Source: Sphingomonadaceae bacterium
GTDB taxonomy: Bacteria > Pseudomonadota > Alphaproteobacteria > Sphingomonadales > Sphingomonadaceae
DNA: 45,758 nt
Reading direction: 5' to 3'
Assembly (NCBI GenBank): GCA_947442095.1
Contig: CANEVG010000001.1
Span: forward strand, 1 to 45,758
The notes beneath the pieces are model-generated. The model did not search any database and was not told the DNA's origin. It saw nothing but the letters and a program-made list of their open reading frames with translations. How positions within the stretch are numbered: position 1 is the first letter of the stretch; each line of letters opens with the position of its first letter. This document shows, in pieces, positions 18,257 to 25,148 of the stretch. A program made the position numbers and the translations under genes.

Positions 18257-19330
18257 CTAAACCCGCGCCACCGCCCCATCGGCCACGCGCCACACCGCCG
18301 CATCCGCGCCCAGCCCGTCAAACGGGGCCAGTTCAGTCCCGGTCATCCACACTTGTGCGCCCGCTTCGGCCAACCGCTCATAGAGCGCCGCTCGCCGTAG
18401 CGGATCAAGGTGTGCGGCGATCTCGTCGAGTAGCAGCAGTTGCGGCCGCTCGCCGCCCGAAAGCGCGGCATGCGCCAGCACGATCGAAATGAGCATCGCC
18501 TTCTGCTCGCCGGTTGAACAATCCGCCGCAGGCGCTTGTTTTACCGCCAAAGTCACCGCCAGATCATCGCGGTGCGGGCCGACCAATGTGCGCCCCGCCG
18601 CGCGGTCGCGACGCCGTCCCTCGCGCAGGGCCTCGCGCAGCGCCTGCGCTTCCACCGGCCCCCCCGCTGCATAGCCCAAGGCTGGCCGGGCAAACGGCGC
18701 TTCGGGCAGCGCTTGCAAAGCCCCCGAAAGCCTCAGAATCAAGGATCTGCGTGCCTGCGCAAGCTCCGCACCAGCCCCGGCTAGCCCGGCCTCGATCCCG
18801 TCGAGCCACAGCGCATCGGGCTCGCCCGGGCCTTCCAGCAGCCGGTTCCGCTCGCGCAGCGCGGTTTCATAGCGGCTCGCTGCACGCGCATGTCCCGGCT
18901 CCACCGCCAAGACCAGCCGGTCCAAAAACCGCCGCCGCGCGCCCGCGCCTTCGGCAAACAGCCGGTCCATTGCCGGGGTCAGCCAGGTGACGGAAAGCCA
19001 CTCGGCTAACCGCGATGCCGGGCCTTCCGCGCCGTTGATGCGCACCGTCCGCCGCCCGGGCGCGGGGGGCGTGGTCATGGTGCCCAGCGCGACCGCGCCG
19101 CCCTCAAGTTCCGCGCTCACGGCAAAGCTGCCATCCCCGCTGCGCCCCGCCATTTCCGCCGGATGCGCACGCCTGAGGCCCCGCCCCGGTGAGAGCAGCG
19201 AGAGCGCCTCCAGCACGTTGGTTTTCCCCGCACCGTTCTCCCCGATAAGCACATTGAAGCGCGCGGTCCCTTCCAGCCGGGTCGCGGCATGGTTGCGAAA
19301 GTGGCGCAAGGTGAGGCGAGTAAGCGGCAT
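18257..19330 (-). CDS. recF: DNA replication and repair protein RecF
   Basis: A 357-residue SMC-like ATPase that, with RecO and RecR, loads RecA at single-strand gaps. The N terminus MPLTRLTLRHFRNH is typical, followed by Walker A GENGAGKTN at 30-38. The FLDRLVLAVEPGHA and LVGPHRDDLAV blocks are RecF hallmarks. The signature STGEQKAMLISIVLAHA and Walker B LLLLDEIAAHLD complete the ATPase. An open frame reaches 19744, but ATG 19330 gives the standard start. It is not beside dnaN or gyrB, which is usual in alphaproteobacteria. Confidence 0.97.
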   Translation of the reverse strand: MPLTRLTLRHFRNHAATRLEGTARFNVLIGENGAGKTNVLEALSLLSPGRGLRRAHPAEMAGRSGDGSFAVSAELEGGAVALGTMTTPPAPGRRTVRINGAEGPASRLAEWLSVTWLTPAMDRLFAEGAGARRRFLDRLVLAVEPGHARAASRYETALRERNRLLEGPGEPDALWLDGIEAGLAGAGAELAQARRSLILRLSGALQALPEAPFARPALGYAAGGPVEAQALREALREGRRRDRAAGRTLVGPHRDDLAVTLAVKQAPAADCSTGEQKAMLISIVLAHAALSGGERPQLLLLDEIAAHLDPLRRAALYERLAEAGAQVWMTGTELAPFDGLGADAAVWRVADGAVARV

Positions 19331-19414
19331 CGTGGCCTGCGTTAGAAGGTTTCGCCCGCCCGCGCAAAGCAGCCTGATTGACAAGCTATGCGTCCTTGAG
19401 GAAGACCTCGGACC

Positions 19415-19852
19415 ATGCGCTTTGTCCTCCCCATTGCCCTCGCGCTCGCGCTCTGCGCCAACAGCCTCACGCCAAGGTCTGCCATGAACCCTGTCGTCCA
19501 TTTCGAAATCCCGGTGACAGACATGGACCGTGCGGTCCGCTTCTACGAAGTCGTCTTTGCCACCAAACTCGCCCATCAGGAGGTCGATGGCTACACCATG
19601 GCCTTCTTCCCGCGCGCAGACGGCAAGCCCGGCGCGAGCGGCGCGCTCGCCAAGGGCGATGTCTATGTCCCCTCCAAAGCGGGCGCGATCCTCTACTTCG
19701 ATGTGCAGGCGATCGAACCCGTCCTCGAACGTGCGCTCGCCCATGGCGGCAAGGTGCTCTATCCGAAGAAGGACATCGGCGAGGCCGGGTTTGTGGCCGA
19801 GATCGAGGACAGCGAAGGCAATCGCATCGCGCTGAGTGCGCCGGCGGACTGA
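19415..19852 (+). CDS. VOC (glyoxalase/bleomycin-resistance fold) protein, possibly exported
   Basis: The core (from residue 24) is a single vicinal-oxygen-chelate domain: VVHFEIPVTDMDRAVRFYEVVF, then GGKVLYPKKDIGEAGFVAEIEDSEGNRIAL. This matches the small VOC proteins close to the PhnB/YaeR types; metal ligands and substrate are uncertain. Starting at ATG 19415 adds MRFVLPIALALALCANSLTPRSA, which looks like a signal peptide. Starting at ATG 19484 (AAGG 6 bp upstream) gives an ordinary cytosolic 122-residue protein. I list the longer form because GAGGAAG also precedes it at some distance, but the choice is open. Confidence 0.8.
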   Translation: MRFVLPIALALALCANSLTPRSAMNPVVHFEIPVTDMDRAVRFYEVVFATKLAHQEVDGYTMAFFPRADGKPGASGALAKGDVYVPSKAGAILYFDVQAIEPVLERALAHGGKVLYPKKDIGEAGFVAEIEDSEGNRIALSAPAD

Positions 19853-19863
19853 GAATTTGGCCT

Positions 19864-19908
19864 GTCCCTATTTATTGGGTCCCTATTTATTGGGCCCCTG
19901 CTTATTGC
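19864..19908. repeat. Tandem repeat, 3 x 15 bp, covering the pspF stop
   Basis: GTCCCTATTTATTGG occurs twice in direct succession (19864-19878 and 19879-19893). A diverged third unit, GCCCCTGCTTATTGC, follows (19894-19908). The third unit contains the stop codon and last residues of pspF, so the array probably grew out of the end of that gene. It is AT-rich compared with its surroundings. Confidence 0.9.
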
Positions 19909-20936
19909 TCGCCCCTCTCCAGCAGCCCATGCTTCTTCAGGCAGTGCCGCAGTTGGTCATAGGTCAGCCCCAGTGCCTTCGCCGTCTGCCGCTGGTTGTA
20001 GCGGTTGCGCCCCAAGTGGTGTTCCAGGATAGCCCGCTCGTGCCCGTCCACCGCTGCGCGCAAGTCTGCCACGCCATCCAAATCGTGCGGGACCGCCGGA
20101 GCAGGGCTTCCGCTCCCGGCTGACACCGCCTTCACTGGCGCTGCCGCGGTCTCCGCCTGTCGCCACGGGCTTTCGAACGGATCAAACTGCACATGCCCGA
20201 TGGCGCGCTCGGCATCGTCCCAGCGGTAGACCGCGCGCTCAACCACATTGCGCAGCTCGCGCACATTGCCCGGCCAGGCATAGTCTTCCATTGCGCGGCT
20301 GACATGTGCGGCAAAGCCGGGCCACGATGGCCAGTCCAGCTCCGCCGCCATGCGCCGCCCGTAATAGTCCGAAAGCACTGCAATATCCCCCTCGCGCACG
20401 CGCAGCGGGGGGAGCGTGATCACTTCGAAACTCAGCCGGTCGAGCAAGTCGGGCCGGAAGCGGCCTTCTTCGGCCATGCGCGGCAGGTTCTCATTGGTTG
20501 CCGCCACGATCCGTACGTCGACCATGATCGGCTTGTTTGCGCCGATCCGCGCCACTTCGCCATATTCCACCGCGCGCAGCAGCCGTTCCTGCGCGCCCAT
20601 CGAAAGCGTGCCGAGCTCGTCGAGGAATAGCGTGCCCTTGTCCGCTTCCTCGAACCGGCCTGCGCGCGCCCGTGTCGCTCCGGTGAACGCGCCCGCCTCG
20701 TGGCCGAACAACTCCGCCTCGATAAGCGTTTCGGGAAGGGCGGCGCAGTTCATCGTCACCAGCGGCTCCTGCCAGCGTTTGGACAGGCGGTGCAGGCGTT
20801 CGGCGATAAGTTCCTTGCCTGTCCCGCGTTCGCCGATCACCAGCACCGGGCGGCGCATCGGCGCGGCGCGGCTGGCGCGCTCCACCGCATCGAGAAACGC
20901 TCCCGATTGGCCGATGAACTGGACTTCGCGGTCCAT
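19902..20936 (-). CDS. pspF: Phage shock protein operon activator PspF (sigma-54 enhancer-binding protein)
   Basis: A 344-residue AAA+ activator without a regulatory N-terminal domain, which is the PspF layout. Walker A GERGTGKE is at 35-42, the sigma-54 contact loop GAFTGA at 82-87 and Walker B GTLFLDELG at about 101-109. The arginine-finger region follows, and the Fis-type helix-turn-helix (NQRQTAKALGLTYDQLRHCLKKHG) closes the protein. In other bacteria PspA binds and inhibits it. ATG 20936 (MDREVQFIGQS) is taken as start; ATG 20951 is possible. It is divergent from the psp operon, with the sigma-54 promoter in the gap. Confidence 0.95.
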   Translation of the reverse strand: MDREVQFIGQSGAFLDAVERASRAAPMRRPVLVIGERGTGKELIAERLHRLSKRWQEPLVTMNCAALPETLIEAELFGHEAGAFTGATRARAGRFEEADKGTLFLDELGTLSMGAQERLLRAVEYGEVARIGANKPIMVDVRIVAATNENLPRMAEEGRFRPDLLDRLSFEVITLPPLRVREGDIAVLSDYYGRRMAAELDWPSWPGFAAHVSRAMEDYAWPGNVRELRNVVERAVYRWDDAERAIGHVQFDPFESPWRQAETAAAPVKAVSAGSGSPAPAVPHDLDGVADLRAAVDGHERAILEHHLGRNRYNQRQTAKALGLTYDQLRHCLKKHGLLERGEQ

Positions 20937-21060
20937 GTCGTGCCCCCACATGTGATCTTGTCCCAACCCATAGCAGAAATTCCCAAGTCTAGGCAATATT
21001 TACCACCTGTCCAGACCGGCGCTCTCCCCAAACCCGCGCGTTTCCGCCCGTTTCGCCAAT

Positions 21061-21076
21061 TGGCACACCCCATGCT
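21061..21076 (+). promoter_or_regulatory. Sigma-54 promoter of the psp operon
   Basis: TGGCACACCCCATGCT matches the -24/-12 consensus TGGCAC-N5-TTGCW with GG at 21062-21063 and GC at 21074-21075, exactly 10 bp apart. The predicted transcription start is near 21087, 36 bp ahead of the first small gene. With pspF divergent and adjacent, this is the expected PspF-dependent promoter. I do not recognise distinct PspF upstream sites. Confidence 0.85.
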
Positions 21077-21122
21077 ATGCATTTGGTAACGCCCCAACGG
21101 GGACGCATTCAGGAGATACCCG

Positions 21123-21296
21123 ATGTACACTGCCCGCTTCTTCTCGACCCAGCTCGGCCGCGCGGCGCTGATCAGCATCGCCGCCATGGCCGCGCTCAAT
21201 TTGGCCGTGCTCACGCGCCCAGCTACTTTGGCGGCGTCCGCAGCCGCGCCACAGGTCGTCACCTCAAGCGCCGCCGTCACGGGTGAGTTCGCCTGA
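21123..21296 (+). CDS. 57-residue membrane peptide, first gene of the psp operon
   Basis: An ATG at 21123 has AGGAG 7 bp upstream, one of the best ribosome sites in the window, and is followed by 57 codons to TGA at 21294-21296. The peptide has a short basic/polar N terminus (MYTARFFSTQLGR), one hydrophobic helix (AALISIAAMAALNLAVL, about 14-30) and an Ala/Thr/Ser-rich tail of about 27 residues. It sits between the sigma-54 promoter and pspA, so it should be induced with the phage-shock genes. I do not recognise it as a named Psp protein. It could be a membrane sensor or partner for PspA, or a cleaved exported peptide. Confidence 0.72.
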   Translation: MYTARFFSTQLGRAALISIAAMAALNLAVLTRPATLAASAAAPQVVTSSAAVTGEFA

Positions 21297-21454
21297 TGGG
21301 CGCCGACACCCCTGCGCGGCCTCTGGTCAGCAGGGGCTCTGCATCCCGTTTCGATATCGAGCTGGGTGCGCTACGCCAGACGGACAATCACACGGTCCCG
21401 GCCACGCAGCCGTCCGCCGCTTTCACCATCCCATATTCTGCTGGAGCCAACCTG

Positions 21455-22138
21455 ATGGGCATCTTCTCCCGCACCCGCGATATCATTGCCGCCAATTTCA
21501 ACGATCTGCTCGAAAAGGCGGATGATCCGGCCAAGATGATCCGCATGATCATCATGGAGATGGAGGAAACCCTTGTCGAAGTGCGCGCGTCCGCCGCCCG
21601 CACCATTGCCGATCAGAAGGAGATGGGCCGCCATGTGGCCAAGCTCGATCGGCTCCAGGCTGATTGGGCAGACAAGGCCCAGCTCGCCCTTTCTAAGGGC
21701 CGCGAGGACCTAGCCCGCGCCGCGCTGGTCGAAAAGAACAAGGCCGCCGACATGGGCGCGCAGCTTGCCAGCGAGATCACAGTGCTCGACGATTCGATGC
21801 GCGCCTATGAGGCCGATATCGAAAAGCTGCAGACCCGCCTGCGCGAAGCCCGCAGCCGCCAGACCGCGATCACAGCCCGCCTCGAAAGCGCCGAGAACCG
21901 TGTCCGCCTGCGCACCTTGATGACCAGCGAACGCGTAGACGAGGCCCTTTCGCGCTTCGACCAGCTCGAACGCCGCGTCGATTATGCCGAAGGTCGCGCC
22001 GATGCGCTCAGCCTTGCCGGTGGCGCGCCGCCCAATCTTGCGGACGAGATCGCCGCGCTCGCGGGCCAGGACAAGGTCGACGAGGAACTCGAAGCCATGA
22101 AGCGCGCACTCGGCGGCAGCGCTTCGAAGGAGGGCTGA
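21455..22138 (+). CDS. pspA: Phage shock protein A (PspA)
   Basis: A 227-residue ESCRT-III-like coiled-coil protein that binds stressed inner membrane and holds PspF inactive when stress is absent. The start MGIFSRTRDIIAANFNDLLEKADDP carries the amphipathic membrane helix and is the family signature, followed by MIRMIIMEMEETLVEVR and long heptad helices. GGAG is 8 bp before ATG 21455. The frame is open 53 codons further back to 21296, but that extension is not family-like. It is second in the operon, after the 57-residue gene. Confidence 0.97.
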   Translation: MGIFSRTRDIIAANFNDLLEKADDPAKMIRMIIMEMEETLVEVRASAARTIADQKEMGRHVAKLDRLQADWADKAQLALSKGREDLARAALVEKNKAADMGAQLASEITVLDDSMRAYEADIEKLQTRLREARSRQTAITARLESAENRVRLRTLMTSERVDEALSRFDQLERRVDYAEGRADALSLAGGAPPNLADEIAALAGQDKVDEELEAMKRALGGSASKEG

Positions 22139-22141
22139 TCG

Positions 22142-22450
22142 ATGGATGAGGGGTACATTCCTGTGGTCGCCATCCTCGCGATCTTCGTCGGTCTGCCGTG
22201 GGTCGTGCTGCACTACGTCACCCGCTGGAAAACTGCCGCAACGCTCACCACCGGTGACGAAGCCCTGCTGGACGAACTCTACCAGCTCGCCCGCCGGCTC
22301 GATGAACGCATGGACACGGTCGAGAGGCTCGTGGCGGCTGACAACCCCGAATTCCGCCCCTCCCGTATCCTAGCAGACCGCGAGAGCGACAACCAGAAGC
22401 TGCGCGAGCTGGACCGCCTCCTCGCCGATCAGAAAGGGATTTCGAAGTGA
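22142..22450 (+). CDS. pspB: Phage shock protein B (PspB)
   Basis: A 102-residue protein with one N-terminal helix (YIPVVAILAIFVGLPWVVLHYV) and a cytoplasmic coiled coil with the PspB motif LARRLDERMDTVERLVAADNP. In the known system PspB with PspC senses envelope stress and draws PspA away from PspF. GAAGGAGGG precedes ATG 22142. The tail after the motif (RPSRILADRESDNQKLRELDRLLADQ) is longer than in E. coli PspB (74 residues). Its stop overlaps the pspC GTG. Confidence 0.95.
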   Translation: MDEGYIPVVAILAIFVGLPWVVLHYVTRWKTAATLTTGDEALLDELYQLARRLDERMDTVERLVAADNPEFRPSRILADRESDNQKLRELDRLLADQKGISK

Positions 22451-22836
22451 GCTCGTCTGACCACCATCCGCAGCGCACGCGCTTCTATCGTGACAAGGTC
22501 AATGGCAAGTTCATGGGCGTCTGCGCCGGGATTGCCGATTACACCGGGATCGATGCGCTTTGGGTCCGGATCGCCTTCCTTGTCCTCGCCTTCTCGATGG
22601 GCTGGCCGTTCCTGATCTACTTCGCCTTCGGCTTCCTTGCCGACAAGAAGCCGCACGCGCTCTATGCCGACCGCGCCGAGCAGAAGTTCTGGCAGGGTGT
22701 GCGCCAGTCGCCCGCCCGCACGGCGCGCGAAGTGCGCTCAAGCTTCCGCGACATCGACCGCCGCCTTGCGGAGGTCGAGCAGTTCTACGTTTCGGGCAAT
22801 CCGCGGCTTTCGGCAGAGATTGAGAGCCTGCGTTAA
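22447..22836 (+). CDS. pspC: Phage shock protein C (PspC)
   Basis: A 129-residue protein with the PspC domain: RDKVNGKFMGVCAGIADYTGIDALWVRIAFLV, then the membrane helix FSMGWPFLIYFAFGFLA, then a charged cytoplasmic or periplasmic tail (FRDIDRRLAEVEQFYVSGNPRL). It starts with GTG at 22447, overlapping the pspB TGA (GTGA), so the two are translationally coupled. It partners PspB in stress sensing. Confidence 0.95.
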   Translation: MSSSDHHPQRTRFYRDKVNGKFMGVCAGIADYTGIDALWVRIAFLVLAFSMGWPFLIYFAFGFLADKKPHALYADRAEQKFWQGVRQSPARTAREVRSSFRDIDRRLAEVEQFYVSGNPRLSAEIESLR

Positions 22837-22859
22837 GCAGGCTCTGTGGGGGATTATAC

Positions 22860-23186
22860 ATGGCCATCGAACCACAAACCATCATGATCGCTCTTTCCGC
22901 CATGGCGATGGTGACGTGCGGCTGGTTCATCAACACTTGGCTGCGCGTCCGCCATGGCTACCTGCTCGAAAACTCATGGGGCCGGTCGGTCTATTTCAAG
23001 ACGGTCGATGCGGTGCAGCAGGCCCTCGCGCTGCTCAGTCAGAAAAAAGCCCAGCTGCGCGCCGAGCTTGGCTCGGCCAAGGACCGCCTTAATGTCGAGC
23101 GCATCGTCACTGATCACGGCTATAGCCTGACCCAAGACATCGACGCGCTTCGCGCTTCCGCATCCGACCGGAGTACCAAGCCATGA
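22860..23186 (+). CDS. PspB-like small membrane coiled-coil protein (1 of 4)
   Basis: A 108-residue protein 23 bp after pspC, with GGGGGA before ATG 22860. It has an N-terminal helix (IMIALSAMAMVTCGWFINTWL), an AVQQALALLSQKKAQLRAEL coiled coil and the motif RLNVERIVTDHGYSLTQDIDALR. The same VLERI-x-TD...LR motif recurs in the next two genes and resembles the PspB coiled coil. It is probably an extra inner-membrane component of the phage-shock complex; no function is established. Its stop overlaps the next start (ATGA at 23183-23186). Confidence 0.75.
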   Translation: MAIEPQTIMIALSAMAMVTCGWFINTWLRVRHGYLLENSWGRSVYFKTVDAVQQALALLSQKKAQLRAELGSAKDRLNVERIVTDHGYSLTQDIDALRASASDRSTKP

Positions 23187-23467
23187 CCGCCGCCGAAGCC
23201 ATTGTCTTCGCGGCGCTCATGATCGGCCTTGTCTCGATTCTCGGAGTGATTGCCGATATCTACAAGCGCCGGCTCGCTTTGAAGGAGCGCACGCTCGAAC
23301 TCGCGGCAAAGGACCGCGCCGATCAGGCCACGCACTTCGCCGCGCAGGCCCAGCGGCTGGAACAGCGGGTGCGCGTTCTGGAACGCATCGCCACCGACAC
23401 CAAGGGCAACGCTGCCGCAGGCCTTGCCGACCAGATCAAAGACTTGCGCGGCGCTGCGGTCAACTGA
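23183..23467 (+). CDS. PspB-like small membrane coiled-coil protein (2 of 4)
   Basis: A 94-residue protein with an N-terminal helix (AIVFAALMIGLVSILGVIADIY) followed at once by a basic coiled coil (KRRLALKERTLELAAK). It then has RLEQRVRVLERIATD and a C-terminal LADQIKDLRG. The topology and motif order are those of PspB. It starts inside the stop of the preceding gene, so it belongs to the same mRNA. The role is inferred only from context. Confidence 0.78.
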   Translation: MTAAEAIVFAALMIGLVSILGVIADIYKRRLALKERTLELAAKDRADQATHFAAQAQRLEQRVRVLERIATDTKGNAAAGLADQIKDLRGAAVN

Positions 23468-23494
23468 CCCGGCCGCCAAACCCAGGAAACGCCG

Positions 23495-23731
23495 ATGACC
23501 TTCCCGAGTGCCATTGTCGCGATCGTCGCGATCCTTGCATGGGTGTACCTGCGCAGCACGCGGCCCCGCGAGCAGCGTGGCAATCCGCCAGCCCCGCTGC
23601 CGGCAAACCCTGCGCTGGAACGCGAAGTCGTGGAGCTGCGCAAACGCATTGAAGTGCTCGAACGGATCATCACCGACGAGCGCGACACCCGCCGCCTTGC
23701 GCAGGATATCGAAGCGCTGCGCGAACATTGA
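23495..23731 (+). CDS. PspB-like small membrane coiled-coil protein (3 of 4)
   Basis: A 78-residue protein with one short N-terminal helix (AIVAIVAILAWVYLRS), a Pro-rich linker (NPPAPLPANPALE) and the motif ELRKRIEVLERIITDERDTRRLAQDIEALR. AGGA lies 7 bp before ATG 23495. At this length it is very close in size and plan to E. coli PspB itself. It is likely co-transcribed with its neighbours. Confidence 0.78.
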   Translation: MTFPSAIVAIVAILAWVYLRSTRPREQRGNPPAPLPANPALEREVVELRKRIEVLERIITDERDTRRLAQDIEALREH

Positions 23732-23751
23732 ACCAGAGGAGGGAATCGCCC

Positions 23752-23979
23752 GTGTCCTTCGCAACTGTGACCGTCATGGCCGTCGCCACACTTGTCTGTC
23801 TCATGATCCTCTCGGCCACCGCGCTGCGCGCGTGGAACGGCTGGCTCGATCTCAAACGCACCGAACTTGCCCGGGAGGGTAAGAGCCCCACAGACCACGC
23901 GCTCGGCATGATCGACCTCAGCGACCTCAAGGAACGCCTGCGCAAGCTGGAAGCTATCGCGGCCGGGGTGGACCCCTAA
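23752..23979 (+). CDS. PspB-like small membrane protein (4 of 4)
   Basis: A 75-residue protein read from GTG 23752, which has GGAGGG 8 bp upstream; a TTG at 23728 overlapping the previous stop is the alternative. It has an N-terminal helix (VTVMAVATLVCLMILSATALRAW), a charged middle and a short C-terminal coil, DLSDLKERLRKLEAIAAG, that keeps only a weak form of the motif. It is the last gene before the hairpin at 23984, so it probably closes the psp operon. Confidence 0.7.
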   Translation: MSFATVTVMAVATLVCLMILSATALRAWNGWLDLKRTELAREGKSPTDHALGMIDLSDLKERLRKLEAIAAGVDP

Positions 23980-23983
23980 AGAA

Positions 23984-24016
23984 CCCCACCGTCAGCGCGA
24001 AGCGCAGACGGTGGGG
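23984..24016 (+). terminator. Strong hairpin at the end of the psp operon
   Basis: CCCCACCGTC (23984-23993) and GACGGTGGGG (24007-24016) form a perfect 10-bp stem. Past one A-A mismatch it continues as GCGC/GCGC around a GAA loop. There is no U-run on the plus strand, so it may work as a Rho-type end, an attenuator or an mRNA-stabilising structure ahead of sufE. Confidence 0.6.
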
Positions 24017-24096
24017 CAAAGGGGTAAAAAATCTGCCAATTCGCCCCACCCAAAAATCCCTCTCCCCGCCGCCAGCCGATCCGCTAAGGACCGGGC

Positions 24097-24504
24097 ATGA
24101 ACAAACTCGACGACATCCTTGAAGAATATGAATTCCTCGATGCAGACGAACGCTACCGCCTGCTGATCGAGCTTGGCCGCACGCTCGAGGTCATGCCCGA
24201 TGCGCTGAAAACCGACGCCACGCTCGTGCGCGGCTGCTCGGCCAGCGTGTGGGTCTATCCGGTCGCGAAAGGGGGGGATAAGCTTCACTTTCTGGCTGAC
24301 AGCAACGCAGCGATAACCAAGGGTATCGTCGCGCTGGTGCTCAGCGCCGTGCAGGATCAGCCCGCGAAAGTCGTCGCCGAGACCGACATCGCCGCCGCGC
24401 TCGCCCCGTTCGATCTCAAGAACCAGCTCTCCTCGAACCGTACCCAGGGTGTCCCCAACATGATCGCCCTCGTGCGCGAACATGCTGCGCGCATAGCGGG
24501 ATAG
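24097..24504 (+). CDS. sufE: Cysteine desulfurase partner SufE
   Basis: A 135-residue SufE protein. It accepts persulfide sulfur from SufS and passes it to the SufBCD scaffold for Fe-S cluster assembly. Diagnostic blocks are RYRLLIELGRTL, the active-site loop VRGCSASVWV with Cys47, and FLADSNAAITKGIVALVL. It stands apart from any suf operon in this window and is followed 2 bp later by ybaN, so these two are probably co-transcribed. Confidence 0.95.
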   Translation: MNKLDDILEEYEFLDADERYRLLIELGRTLEVMPDALKTDATLVRGCSASVWVYPVAKGGDKLHFLADSNAAITKGIVALVLSAVQDQPAKVVAETDIAAALAPFDLKNQLSSNRTQGVPNMIALVREHAARIAG

Positions 24505-24505
24505 A

Positions 24506-24856
24506 ATGAGACGCCATATCTGGACCGGCGCGGGCTTCCTGTTCGTGGGCATCGGCGCGGTTGGCGCGGTGCTGCCGCTGCTGCCCACCGTGCCGTTCCT
24601 GCTGCTGGCACTGTTTTGCTTCGCGCGCGGCAATCCGGTGTGGGAGCAGCGCCTGCTGGCGCATCCGCACTATGGCCCGATGCTGCGCGATTGGCGCACG
24701 CGCCGCGCAATCCCGCGCAAGGCCAAGGTCGGCGCGCTCGTCACCATGGCGATTTCGGTGGTCGTGACCGGCCTTCTCGCCGGCTGGCCCTGGGTGCTGA
24801 TCCCCCTTGCCGTGATGGCCATCAGCGGCACGTGGATCTGGACCCGCGCAGAGTAG
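24506..24856 (+). CDS. YbaN family (DUF454) inner-membrane protein
   Basis: A 116-residue membrane protein with the DUF454 signature at its N terminus: GAGFLFVGIGAVGAVLPLLPTVPFLLLALFCFARGNP. The next block is WEQRLLAHPHYGPMLRDWRTRRAIPRKAK, followed by two C-terminal helices. The family function is unknown. It begins 2 bp after the sufE stop, so it is translationally linked to it. Confidence 0.92.
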   Translation: MRRHIWTGAGFLFVGIGAVGAVLPLLPTVPFLLLALFCFARGNPVWEQRLLAHPHYGPMLRDWRTRRAIPRKAKVGALVTMAISVVVTGLLAGWPWVLIPLAVMAISGTWIWTRAE

Positions 24857-24865
24857 GCCGAGGGT

Positions 24866-25148
24866 TAGAGCCAGATGACGTTAAGTTGCACCGTCGTGAC
24901 GGAGCCGATTTTGGCCCAGCGCGAGGAGAGAGAGGCCATGTTATCGCATAGTGACCGACGATTGACGCTGCGATGGGCCAAAAGCGGCCCGCCGCTTCGC
25001 GGTTGCGTCAGGAAGCCCCTCGGCCAAATGATTCTCAGGCAGCGTCGCATCGCTTGAACGGGCTACCAGCCCGCCCTGCGAGGGCGCTCCTTGCCGAGAA
25101 GCTTCCTGACGCAATCCCGGCGGTGCAACCTAACCTCATCTGGCTCTA
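24866..25148. mobile_element. 283-bp MITE-like element with 28-bp terminal inverted repeats
   Basis: The ends 24866-24893 and 25121-25148 are inverted copies that differ at two positions; both begin TAGAGCCAGATGA when read inwards. The terminal TA on each side can be read as a TA target duplication, as for IS630/mariner-type elements. A second nested inverted repeat (about 25003-25026 with about 25094-25118, sharing TTGCGTCAGGAAGC) would fold the right half into a long hairpin. No coding sequence is inside, so it would need a transposase elsewhere. It fills the whole gap between ybaN and crtZ. Confidence 0.75.

Noticed and set aside
21296..21454. N-terminal extension of PspA by 53 residues
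   Set aside because: The extension is not family-like, while ATG 21455 has GGAG upstream and gives the canonical MGIFSR start.
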